From: Aphrophora alni
Taxonomy: Eukaryota; Arthropoda; Insecta; Hemiptera; Aphrophoridae
Length of the DNA stretch: 64,000 nucleotides
Direction: 5' to 3'
Assembly: GCA_963513935.1 (NCBI GenBank)
Contig: OY740767.1
Span: 83,812,060-83,876,059, forward strand
Each line of letters starts with the position of its first letter. Within the stretch, counting starts at the first letter, position 1. Shown one piece after another: positions 1 to 9,737 of the stretch. The notes beneath the pieces are model-generated. The model did not search any database, was not told the DNA's origin, and was given only the letters and a program-made list of their open reading frames with translations. The position numbers and the translations under genes were made by a program.

Positions 1-832
1 CTGGTAATTCAATCACATACTTGAGTCACTTTGTCATTGTTACATTCGTCATAACCTAAAAAAGCTTAAATTCCTTGTATCTAAAATTGTAAGTTTCTTC
101 AATATTATTGGATTTTAAAACTTAAAAATTATCAGATTAATGGCAAGCAAGGTAAATAGTTTGAGTTTGCTTCATTTTTAGCGACTAAAAACTAGGGTGA
201 CCTTCAATGCATAATTACCTGTAATTCTTATAATAGTTTATAATATAAATGTTTATATTATACACAAGATGTTTTTGTTTAAAGTTACTATTAGATAAAG
301 GCTTAATTATTGATGTTGGCCACTTAAATTTGTTATTATTATATTTACCAACTGTTCTCAATTTAATCTTAATGATGATTAGGGCCTACTGTTCTTAAGT
401 GTTTTTGGTTTGATATAATTTGATTTTTTGTTTAATTATACGATTATGTCTCTTTTGAAATTATTTATATATTTGTAGAGCCCTTGTTATGGCCTGTGCG
501 TGTATTTTTTTAATATTATTTTTTTACACATTATTCTTCCCTAACTTGTAACAACCTCTTTTCTTGTTTCTTTTTATTCATTTCCTTGTTATATTGCATA
601 TTAGCACTACACTTAAAACACATATATGCACTGGATATTTTTTAAAATTATATGAGTTACAATTTCTGATGGCTATTTGGGTTTGATGCATGAAATAGAA
701 CATGAATTGAAATGGGTTATGTAATGGGCAGTTTGAGGTGCATGCAAAAGTTTGGTTGCAGTTAGGGTCTTGTGGTTGATGATATGGCACTCTGGTGATA
801 GTCTCTTTATGACCTGAATGATCATTATAGAC
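1..832. other. AT-rich non-coding stretch
   Basis: I see no gene, RNA or clear mobile element here. The only open frames are short and low-complexity. The last 200 bases lead into the dispersed repeat that begins near 833 and may be a diverged part of it. Confidence 0.5.
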
Positions 833-1005
833 TTTGAATACTCTAATAGCATCAGGGTCAGAAAAAACAAAAGTTGGTCAACAGTTACCTAATAGGTAAG
901 ATGAAAAACAGAGATATAATCCAAGACTAGACAAAGAAAGGTCTAAATCCAGCGAGGTCCTCAGGTTTGCCATACCCGTACTCACTATGAGTGAGCCCCT
1001 GAGGG
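833..1005 (+). repeat. Dispersed repeat, copy A
   Basis: First of three related copies in the window (others at 22268-22430 on plus and 25012-25170 on minus). The shared blocks are a leading 'gaatactctaatagc.tcagg', an A-rich middle containing 'gttggtcaa', and a trailing 'gtactcact..agtgagccc' whose inner part is a short palindrome. The copies are only partly alike in the middle. No protein, tRNA-like promoter or terminal inverted repeat was recognised, so the class (SINE, MITE or LINE 3' end) is open. Confidence 0.55.
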
Positions 1006-1364
1006 TTGATGTATAAATTTACTATATGGATCTCAAAAACCAACTATTAAATAAACGATTTCGATAGGTTAAATGTAAATACTTGTTAAACTATAATGAT
1101 TTTGGATGAACATTAAAACCTACTAGTACCCATCCTTTATATTATTTATATTGTATAAACAAATCTTCTGCATAAATCTAATTTGTAAAGGCCATAAAGA
1201 TACAAATACAAATAGGCAAAATAAAAATTAACACAATTTTAAAGAACAGAGATGAAAAACCGTTATTGAATATAGGCTACTGATTTACTTACATAATATG
1301 TAGTTCGCTGAAACATATTATTAAAAGGTAAAGAGAACAATTAATTATTTACATGTGGGTTTTA
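1006..1364. other. AT-rich non-coding stretch
   Basis: Nothing recognisable; no long open frame and no repeat structure that I can pair with another place in the window. Confidence 0.4.
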
Positions 1365-1720
1365 CTTATTTTTGTTTTGGCTGGAGGTGGAGGTAGATCA
1401 TTAGCGAGACCTTCATCACCAAGATCTTCATTTGTGGGAGACCAGGATTGGGGCACAGCAGATCTTTTAAACCCTCTTTACAAAATGGTCTAACCTTCTT
1501 GTACAGATAGTCCTTCCTGGCATAGCTGAGGGCAAGCCGATTTTATTTCTGATAGTGGATCTAAATTAACAGTCACATTTTTAACACCAGTATCACCAAG
1601 ATCAATTTTGGTGCATAATTTGCCTTTGCTGACTGATTTCATCTCAAAGTGGCTGTATTTAGTAGTTTTATTTTACTATGTTCCACTGTTTTTGGCAAAA
1701 ATAGGCCTAACCTAACCAAT
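1365..1720 (-). pseudogene. Protein-like remnant of unknown origin
   Basis: On the minus strand this stretch reads as protein of normal composition, which is unusual in such AT-rich surroundings, but in pieces. A run with FLPKTVEHSKIKLLNTATLR changes frame near 1646, continues with KIDLGDTGVKNVTVNLDPL, then meets in-frame stops near 1490 and resumes as WSPTNEDLGDEGLANDLPPP. A second frame through 1360-1530 is also open for about 50 codons. The pattern of open segments joined by frameshifts and stops suggests a decayed retrocopy or transposon ORF rather than spliced exons. I do not recognise the family. It is not a convincing last exon for the upstream SDR gene. Confidence 0.35.
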
Positions 1721-2297
1721 CATACACTGGATCAAAATTTCTCCCTGTTTAGTGCCAGTTACAATGGACTTATTATTTAGAGAACTCTCATCAACTATTT
1801 ATTAATAAAACTAATAAAAACAAAAACACTTCTAGAACAAAAAACAAACCCTGTTATAATATTACTTAGAAAATGAAATGAAATAATTAAGATAAATTAT
1901 GTGGATAAATAATATGGTGGTAATTTGTTATTATACCAATGAAAGATAGTTACTATAGGCCTATATTATATATTTGGTCAAGACTAACTTAATATTTCTT
2001 TTCCAAATGTTTCACTCTGGCCTAGGCTTAACCTTAAAATCACCTAGTAAGATACAAACATGTAAATAGGGTATTGTGAAAAATTTATTTACTACGTAAG
2101 CAAAATAAAAATTTAACTCTGTCAAGGAATACATGTTTATTTTATTATATCAAAACATAATACGTACATATTGTAATATTTTATTACACTATTTACAATT
2201 TATTTTGAGATTCTGAGTTATATTCTTGTAAATAAATTTTTAGTTTAGGACAACAACAATATTAAAAACTAAATGGAAAAGAATAGCACTAATATAA
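1721..2297. other. AT-rich non-coding stretch
   Basis: No gene or repeat recognised. Confidence 0.4.
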
Positions 2298-2420
2298 TAA
2301 AAAAGCCTTCAGTTGCAAGGCTTTGGTTTATTGATTGGATCCCGGATGATGGGGTAATGATGAATCTTAGGCCTGCTTCCATTATTGGCATTCTTGCCTC
2401 CAAATAATCTGATCTGCAAT
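2298..2420 (+). other. Short protein-like segment, unassigned
   Basis: The plus strand reads about 34 codons of balanced composition (RLWFIDWIPDDGVMMNLRP, then ASIIGILASK and a stop). The minus strand is also open over the same stretch. A 7-base inverted repeat, aagcctt...aaggctt, sits at the left edge. Base composition is richer in G+C than the neighbourhood. It resembles a relic of a transposon ORF, but I cannot name a family. Confidence 0.25.
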
Positions 2421-4170
2421 AACCTATGATGTAGGTTTTTTAATTTTATTTATTTACTTTTCGTATTTTGGATGGTCACACATTTTTCGAGAAGTTTTAT
2501 AGAAACACAATTGGAAATATTCAGTTTTTAAAATATACGTTTATGTTCATTACAATTTGAACCCGAACAATGATTACACTTTAAATATTCTGTCAATTTA
2601 ATAACAAATAGTAAAAACAAGATTGTCAAATATTTTGTAGAGCATAGGCAACTAGTTTCGTTTTTTTTAAAATACGTATAACTTACAACATTGATGATAC
2701 AAGTTGATCGAAAAATTTCATTAAATTGAGGTTTTACAAATTAACAATAAATCAGCTACTTATTCTTGGCTTTAATCTTTTAGGTTGAATAAATGGCTGA
2801 ATGGCTTCTAGGATCAAATGCCTTTGTGATTTCAGTTGTACATAATGAGTAGCAATTAGCAATTAATTGCATGTTTACAAGAATCAAATTAACAAACCAT
2901 TACGCATGTGTGTCGTCTTATTTTGTCACTACAGTATTTCTAAAGTGTGGGCCGATTTAAAAATTAACAATAATTACAATGTCTTTTTTCTTCTTTTCCT
3001 ATGCGTAAACGTTGATCTCTTGGGTCCTGCAAATGTAATATTGTATTGGTAGTTCAAGGGATCTTATCCAAAAGGGTTGTAAATTAGTTGATACAAGCGT
3101 TTTCTGAACCTACTAATTAATTGTGCTAATCACTACTTTCTTGATGTCAACTAGGCCCTAACGAACCTCGTACATCTGTATATTAACAAATTTTTACTAT
3201 CTACGCTCTTCGAAGCGAGTTTCGACACTAAATATGTAACAAGAACCTCCACTCGTTTTGCTCGTGTCGGTGACTCGGCCTCTCTGAAATTAGTAATTAT
3301 ACGACCAACACATTTTCTTGAAACGTCAGGGTTTGAAATTAAATTTTTGACAATAACATTACCATGATAGAGATGTATGGTTGGTGAGAATTATTATCCA
3401 TTATTCACAATTCATCGTTTTCATATAACTTTATTCGTTTACCTTGTTTACCCAGTATTTAAAGCAACATTATTTTAAAATAGAATTTACGGACATTATA
3501 CAATCTTTCTCACTCACCCATTCCCGAAGCCAAATAAAAAACTAACTTAACTATTGGTCTCCAAAATTGTCAGTTGCGGTAGTTGTCAATCAAAAGTGAA
3601 CCATGGACGCTGCGTTTGAATAAAATTTTGTATGTCAATATTTAAATAAGGGCTTAATTTGCTTCGGCTTAATTTGCCTCAGCTTAAGTTAGCGTTTGAT
3701 TAAAATCAAACTTAATAACGCGATCAATATTATAATTATTATTTTGTAACTAGGCTAGTTTTTTACTTTTCGTGAACCGTATCTGACCTTTGGACCGCCT
3801 ATGAAAACCACTAGGCATACGCAACAGAAATACGAAAGAATGCTTTTTAGGCTATATTGAGTATGAATTCACACTATTGAGAGGAAGGGCTTTCCAATAT
3901 CTATGAAGATAGTTCATTTTTTATAAACAACAACAAAAAAACACAACAAATCCAAAGCAGATAAATGACTTATTTCTATACTACAGATAAAGGAAGTCGA
4001 AGAGCTTTTGAGCCCATAAAGCACAAGCTCATAACTGTCGAGTTGTAACTTGATGACCAATGAAAGCCGTTGGTTTTGATTTGGCTAAGTTGTACTAACA
4101 CTGAGGAACATAGCAGTCCGCATATTTGGCTACTTGGCAGCATACTTGCTGAACACAATATAGATAACGG
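2421..4170. other. Non-coding stretch
   Basis: AT-rich apart from a G+C-richer island at about 3195-3290 (cttcgaagcgag, ctcgttttgctcgtgtcggtg), which looks like a worn interspersed repeat. No gene was recognised. Confidence 0.4.
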
Positions 4171-4176
4171 CTTATA

Positions 4177-4990
4177 GGGGGTTTTACACGAGGTTTTCTT
4201 ACAAATGGCTTGTTGAAGCGACTTGTTACAAGCCCGCAACTTGCTTCGTGTAAACACTAAGAAGCCAGGTAACAAGACAGTAGACAGCAGCAAGATACAA
4301 GCCGCTGCCGTTTGTATTTTTCCAAGGTCTGTTTGAAAAATGTAAGTAGCTTGTATCATTGTCCTGCTTCTCTGAGGTCACGTGACCACACGCCACGTCT
4401 TGCTACTATCCCAGTGTAAACACATATTAGCCTCCTAAAAGTCAGTTCAATCGCTTGCTTGCAGTGTGAGCATTGTTCGAAAGTGGTTGTTAGTGAATTT
4501 TGAAGTTAAAGTGTTTATGTCTTCTACGAGTCATTCGAAAAAAAAGTCTAATGCTCCAAAGTGGAGTTCAGATCAAATTATACGGTTTTTAGAAATGCTT
4601 GAAGTGTACTGGAACGTGAAACATCCAAATTATGCTAAACAAATTAGCGTTTATGAGGTTAATTATATGGTTGGAAGATTATGAAATCCTTGTTAATAGA
4701 ATTGAAATATTAGGGCAAAAGACAAACACCATCAGGAATACTTAATGCCAAGAATATTTAAAAGTTATCTCGTCTAAAAAAAAAAATCGTTCAATAAGAG
4801 ATGACTGATTTAGAGTGGTTTAAGTGTACCGATTCATTCTTACAAGACTTTCCAGATCGTCTTCTTCAAACAGCTCATGGCAAATCTTTTCTTTTTTTAT
4901 CGATAACTTCAGAATTGGCATTTTTGATGAGATGGAAACCCACACTTTAGTTGGCGTCTTTAAAAGCTACATTCTAGCATAATTGTATAA
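4177..4990 (+). mobile_element. PIF/Harbinger-like element relic
   Basis: Begins with 'gggggttttacacgagg' followed by nested copies of cttgttacaag-type and 'cgtgtaaacac' motifs (4246 and 4413), a terminal/subterminal organisation I associate with PIF/Harbinger elements. Downstream lies a broken MADF/SANT-like ORF, the accessory DNA-binding protein such elements carry. I could not find a matching right terminal inverted repeat or a transposase, so the right edge is approximate. The minus-strand open frame over 3976-4359 crosses the putative terminus and is not taken as a gene. Confidence 0.4.
4517..4840 (+). pseudogene. Degenerate MADF/SANT-like domain protein
   Basis: An open frame starting MSSTSHSKKKSNAP leads into WSSDQIIRFLEMLEVYWNVK and HPNYAKQ, the spacing of W, FLE and WNxKHPxY seen in MADF (Myb/SANT-like) domains. 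After a stop at 4682 the rest of the domain continues in another frame (YEILVNRIEILGQK, with a KTNTIRNT segment), then a third segment (DLEWFKCTDSFL) fits the end of the domain where family members usually have a W-x-Y/F-x-x-L motif. At least one frameshift and several stops mean it cannot encode a working protein. It probably was the DNA-binding partner of a PIF/Harbinger transposase. Confidence 0.5.
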
Positions 4991-6040
4991 AAACCGCAGC
5001 TACATCGAAATATTAGGTGTTTAAAACAAAAACAACATATTTTATAGCAATATACCAAATATGATTAAATCAATCCATTCTTTGAGGCTGCAGAGAAAAC
5101 ACACAAAATGGAGCTGGGATGATAGCAGGCCATATTCATTGGTTACCTAGTTGGTACTCTGGCATAAAGTGCGTGAGTTCACACTGGAACCTCACACAAA
5201 CATTTATAATTTCATTTATTTTTCTCTACACATATTATAGAAAAGTTGTGCAAAGAAAGTCAATGCCGAGGTATTTGTGGAGATATCCCCTGAGCCCAAA
5301 ATAGTTATTTACGTAGGCCTACTAAGAGCAGACAGTAATCTTTATCGCAAGAAGGAAAAAGTTACCGCGCGAAGCGTAGTGGAGAGAGCTATAAACACAC
5401 TTTACCCTCGAATACATACAACATTTTTCCTACTACTGTAATATACATTATATTTCCAACTATTTTTTATTATTTCAAGAGTATGTGAGAGCAATACAAA
5501 ATATAGATTTGCATGTTGTTTACATGTAAAATATACAGATTTTGTATTTAACAACTAGGCCTATAAATGTATTTAAGGTTAGAATGATAATATTTAAAGG
5601 TATTTAGTCTGTCAGAATGAATACAAAAAACAATTTTCAAGAAGTTTCCTTTCTATCAGATTTTTTCGAAACAATTATTATTGTTTCAGGTCATTATAAC
5701 AAGAATCACATACCGGTACGTAGTGTGTACCCGTGGTATTATAGGCAAGACATATTTAAATGCACTTTTATTATAAAAGTGAATTTTTCGCAATTTGTAT
5801 GCTTTTCTCATAATTTTTTGAAACATAATCGTTTAAAATTATTAAAAATGGGTTTATATAGTTTTGTTCTATTATTTTTATTAAACATTATTTAACACAA
5901 AGTAATTTTTAAACCGTATATAGCCATCTTGAGCCCATTATTAATTGCATCTTGCATCCATAGTTACTTCATTTCTTGATCTAGTTTGAATATAGAATTA
6001 ATCTTATTACTTTTAACCCTTAACTCTTTGGAACTAGTTA
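4991..6040. other. Non-coding stretch
   Basis: AT-rich. The open frames at 5119-5304 and 5617-5895 have the Phe/Ile/Asn/Lys-heavy composition of translated AT-rich DNA and no recognisable domain. A small G+C-richer patch at 5365-5390 (ccgcgcgaagcgtagtgg) may be an old repeat. Confidence 0.4.
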
Positions 6041-6470
6041 GGGGAGGGCGGGGCGGAACGGGACACGGGGCGAGACGGTCCACCCTCCCTTTACGTCTAT
6101 GCTTTGTACTGAAACCTAGCGGGGATAACATAAACTACAAGAGGAACCATGCCCGATATATCAAAAGACGGCTTGACTAGTTTTCGCCATTTTCGTTGAT
6201 TCTAGAGCGGTGTTTGTGAGATAAGGACGTTTAAATTCAGCCTGTTAGAATATTACTGCTACACTGAAGTCAAGGTAAAGCATCATGTGTTATAATTACC
6301 AATTATCTATTAGTACATTTAAACAAAGCACATATCCAAGTTATTATTTACACTCTTAGACATTAAGTTTAGTATGTTTTTACAAAACTGACGCTTTCAT
6401 AACCTAATCTTGTACTTTGGGGCGGAACGGGATAGGGGCAGCATGGGAACGTTCCCGTCCCGCCCGTACA
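6041..6470. repeat. G-rich motif in both orientations upstream of transposase
   Basis: The motif gggcgg(a/g)acggga occurs at 6050-6062 and 6420-6432 on the plus strand and inverted at 6452-6465, with an exact palindrome gggaacgttccc at 6445-6456 in between. The first copy follows a TA (6039-6040) and the last is followed by gTA, as expected for ends of a TA-targeting pogo/Tc1-like element. The motifs could be terminal or subterminal transposase-binding sites of the adjacent pogo/Tigger copy, or the two ends of a separate 430-bp miniature element. They contrast sharply with the AT-rich surroundings. Confidence 0.4.
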
Positions 6471-6517
6471 TTTTGTAATTGTTATTTTGGATTAAATGAC
6501 GTTCCTTTGAATTACAG

Positions 6518-7902
6518 ATGGTGCGGAATTATTGTAAAAAGACGAACCGACAAGAATGGTCAACGGAATCTATGAATCAAGCTATCAAGGCTGTAATAAA
6601 CGGTGAAATGGGTTATCGGAAAGCTTCCAAACAATTCAATGTTCCGAAGACAACATTGGAAAGGCAAACGAAAAAGACAATTGAAGATCCAAATTATGTC
6701 ATTAACAAAAAAGGGGGGGACAAAATTTCAATGTGTTTTCTCTGAAGAGCAAGAGCAGGAAGTAGTCAAATACTTATTAAATATGGAAAGTAGGCTATTT
6801 GGTCTAACTTTTAAAGACTTGCGATCCCTGGCATTTCAGTTAGCTGAACGTAATCATTTGAGCCATAAATTTAATTCAGACCATAATATGGCTGGAAGTG
6901 ACTGGGTACAAAACTTTCTAGCTAGACACCCTTTGCTAACTATTCGGAAACCTGAAGCTACCTCAGGTGCAAGAGCTACGGGTTTCAATAAAGCGGCCAT
7001 AGATCAATTTTTTTCTTTGCTGGAAAAAAGTATTGATAAGCACAAACTAACTGGTGACAGAATATATAACTGTGACGAAACTGGAGTCACTGTCAATCCA
7101 AAAAGCCAATAAAAAAATCATAGCTTTAAAGGGGAAACGTCAGGTTGGTTCACTAACATCCGCTGAACGTGGAGAGACTGTAACTGCTCTAGTATGCATG
7201 TCAGCTGGAGGGGTGTATATGGCTCCAATGCTAATATTTCCCCGAAAGAAAAAACAGCAAGAGTTTGAACTGGGCCTACCTCCGGGGAGCTGGGCAGAGG
7301 TTTCTGATAGTGGATGGATAACTTCTGATTTATTCTACTTGTGGCTCAAAAAATTTATTTTGTTTTCTAAAGCAACCAAAGAAACTCCTGTGCTACTAAT
7401 TTTTGATGGATATTCCACACACGTTAAAAATCTTGAAGTTATTGATTTAGCAAGAGATCAAGGTGTAGTTTTACTCTGTCTGCCTCCACATTGCACCCAT
7501 AGGTTGCAGCCTTTGGACGTGACCTTTTTTAGACCATTAAGTTTGTACTATGGAGAGAAAGCAAGAAAATGGCTCCGTTGTCACCCTGGCAGAGTCTTAA
7601 CACTTTTTCAGATTTCTACTCTTTTTGGATCTGCTTTCATACAAGCGGCAACAATGACCACTGCACTGAAAGGGTTCGAAAGGACAGGAATTTGGCTACC
7701 AGATAAAAGTGTCTTTAATGAGTCTGATTTCTTGCCTGCGGCTACCACAAATATTCTCTTGATAAACAAGACTGCAAATGACTTCTGCTCTTTGAGCAAT
7801 GAGATGAATGATCAGCCCACGATGGAGAACCATGATATTACACCTGCACTCGATCAGCAGCTGACTCCTGCAGATACATCTGCCAGTCTCATTTCAACTT
7901 AA
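6518..7902 (+). pseudogene. pogo/Tigger-like DDE transposase, frameshifted
   Basis: Three overlapping open segments together resemble a pogo/Tigger (DDE_1, Tc1/mariner superfamily) transposase of about 460 residues. The N-terminus has a psq-type helix-turn-helix (AIKAVINGEMGYRKASKQF), followed by a CENP-B-type DNA-binding domain (GSDWVQNFLARHP), then the catalytic core. Candidate acidic residues are the Asp of NCDETG (near 7074), of LIFDGYSTH (near 7403) and of LQPLDVTFF (7516-7518). Two breaks disable it: one extra G in the a6g7 run near 6710-6719, and a frame change just after the first Asp motif, near 7100-7112. The last segment is then open for 282 codons to the stop at 7902. ATG at 6518 is the first in frame and follows an acceptor-like 'aattacag'. 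Few breaks suggest a fairly young insertion. Confidence 0.85.
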
Positions 7903-8695
7903 ACTTAATTATCAGTATCAAACTGATAACCGCTGTATACGTCCAGTACCATATCCCGGCTGGATTAGTAAAACCTTATAATGTGGCCACAAACAGTTAT
8001 ATTATTTGTGTATGATGAGTCATATTCTGATTTTATATGTGTTAGTGTTGTATTACGTGTGTATGTGTTAGTGAAGGGCCTGATGAAGCTGACAGTGTTC
8101 GGCGAAACAGCGCTGTAGCCATAACTATAATAAGGACTGAGGACAACCTCTAAGGTAATTTTCGTGTAGACCTTTTCAAAAGTTGGCTCTTAAGAATAGG
8201 TAGCAAGATCTCAGGAGATGCAACTTTGAATGAGGATTTTCCCCCAGGAGACAGCATCCTGGAACATCCAGGCTTTGGTTCATTGACATTCATTGAAGGA
8301 GCTTGTCAAAAGAGCATTCTCGTCTTATGTGTACATTAAGAATAAAATCGCAATAACCTTGACGTAGCTCTTGTTTTCATTTGAAACTAATTTTTAAAAA
8401 CTCAGCTCCATGAATCAAGCTCAAGGACTGTATTAAAGTTATTAAGAGCCATGTTTGAAGACTTGTATATCAAGATGAATAATTAATTATAAACTTTATT
8501 CATAAGTTAAAGTGGTTAAAAATGATTTTCTTGCCGTTTTCATTTGTTTTAAATTTAGGCTGTTAAAATAAATTGTAAAGTTTAAATTAAAAAAATTAAA
8601 AGTCTATAAACATTATCATTCATTTACTTTGACTCTTTTGATTATATAGCTAACTTAAGAATATTACCAACAAAAACACACTAATCTTGTTTGAG
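7903..8695. other. Transposon flank, partly coding-like
   Basis: Probably contains the 3' non-coding end of the pogo/Tigger copy, but no terminal inverted repeat was found. At 8198-8332 the plus strand reads about 44 codons of non-AT-biased protein (SKISGDATLNEDFPPGDSIL) ending at a stop. The family is not recognised and it may be another relic. Confidence 0.3.
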
Positions 8696-8795
8696 TGGAG
8701 GGATAGTTGGGGGGGGGGAGGGAGGGTGTATCCTAATTGAAAAGCTTAATCAAGGGGTCTGGTAGGAAAAAAAGTTGGGAACAGCTGATCTAGAG
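8696..8795 (+). mobile_element. hAT transposon terminus relic
   Basis: The stretch ending gttgggaacagctg (to 8787) is the reverse of the CAGnnGTTCCCAAC terminus typical of many hAT elements. The next eight bases, atctagag, would be the target-site copy. Upstream lies a G-run preceded by gatagtt, which also occurs inverted at 9223-9240. No matching left end with atctagag directly in front of CAG was found; a second atctagag at 8833-8840 lacks a terminus. Confidence 0.4.
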
Positions 8796-9607
8796 AATTC
8801 TTAGATGAGATTATGTTTCAGCAAGTTGAAAAATCTAGAGGAAATAATCAACCACTTGTTTCTCCAGTTTCTAAATTTTCAGTTCTTATTGATTCAATAA
8901 AGGGGAAGTATTGTTTATTTTTTCTTTCTTACAAACAAAGCTGTTAATGAGATCATTTTTATGTTTAAGCATAAGCTGTCATAAGCTATATGATAAAGTT
9001 TTGCCATTCATTTGATAGAGTTACTGAAACTGTTGAGACTAATGACATTCTCTGCTGATGCATGGTCAACAGAAAGTTGCTTCAGCTTGTTAAACCCTTC
9101 TGATGATCATCAACAAATTTAAATTAAAATTCTTATTTGGACTTGGGTGAATCAAATTCGTTTGTCAGAGTACCTCTCAAAGTAAAGGAAATAGGAACAT
9201 TAATATGTGCTGTAAGGATATATTCCCCCCCCCAACTATCAGTTTTGCCCCCTCCCAGAATTTTATAAAACCATTCAGGGACAAGACCCATTATGCAGTA
9301 TTCTCATCAACAAAATTTCAGATAAAGAACCCTGGTTCGACAGTATATTCATGACATGAGTATATGGATTATATTAACTGATCATCTCTATCTCAAGTGA
9401 TATAATATTAATCAAAAAAATTAGCCTTTAGGTTTCAGTGTTTGGAACAACCAGGACACTTCTTACTGAACATTTAGTCCTGAACATTGTGATTGATTAC
9501 CATAGAGAACATATAAGTGTAGAAATTTGTGTTTACTTAAAATACATAGAAATACTTGTTTTTTGCTAAAGAAATATTTGATAACATGAAAATTGGTAAT
9601 AAATAAT
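8796..9607. other. Non-coding stretch with inverted G-run partner
   Basis: No gene was recognised. Bases 9223-9240 are the inverted partner of 8702-8718 (gatagttgg plus a G-run), followed by 'gccccctccc'. A plus-strand phrase near 9047-9090 (FSADAWSTESCF) is faintly hAT-like but too short to call. Confidence 0.3.
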
Positions 9608-9611
9608 TTAC

Positions 9612-9737
9612 CTAGCAAAACGATCAAGTGTCAACATAGGTTCGGGGAGACTGATCTCTTTATAGTTTCTACGCATGGCCTTAACAACTTTACTAGCAAC
9701 ACGATCTGGCGGGAGCATATCAAGTAGTGCAGGAAAC
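9612..9737 (-). CDS. SDR16C-like gene, exon 7 (last found)
   Basis: Acceptor 'aacttgttccag' lies above 9737. It codes residues 272-313, [20 protein letters not shown] and a further 21 codons ending TLDRFA, then AG. A donor-like gtaaat follows at 9611. Unspliced, the frame reads AGG then TAA (9610-9608), giving 314 residues. SDR16C proteins usually continue about 25-35 residues with a second hydrophobic segment, so splicing to an exon outside the window is more likely. I found no convincing exon in 1-9600. Confidence 0.85.

Noticed and set aside
2298..2330. Hairpin aagcctt-loop-aaggctt resembling a terminator
   Set aside because: Intrinsic terminators are a bacterial feature and this is clearly eukaryotic DNA; the stem is only seven bases.
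2950..3025. Possible SDR exon after 'acatttgcag' on minus
   Set aside because: In phase it reaches a stop after eight codons with no family resemblance.
3976..4359. 127-codon minus-strand frame
   Set aside because: It crosses the putative Harbinger terminus and its repeated subterminal motifs. Its Leu/Ser/Cys-rich text matches no domain I know, and a real relic (MADF) follows on the opposite strand.
5052..5096. Possible last SDR exon after 'ctctgcag' on minus
   Set aside because: The phase fits, but it would add only about 15 residues (LKEWIDLIIFGILL) unlike the family C-terminus, and it lies in repeat-rich DNA.
5617..5895. 92-codon plus-strand frame
   Set aside because: Phe/Ile/Leu/Asn-heavy translation of AT-rich DNA; no start context, motif or splice support.
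7608..7799. Minus-strand frame within the transposase
   Set aside because: Shadow of the plus-strand pogo/Tigger transposase.
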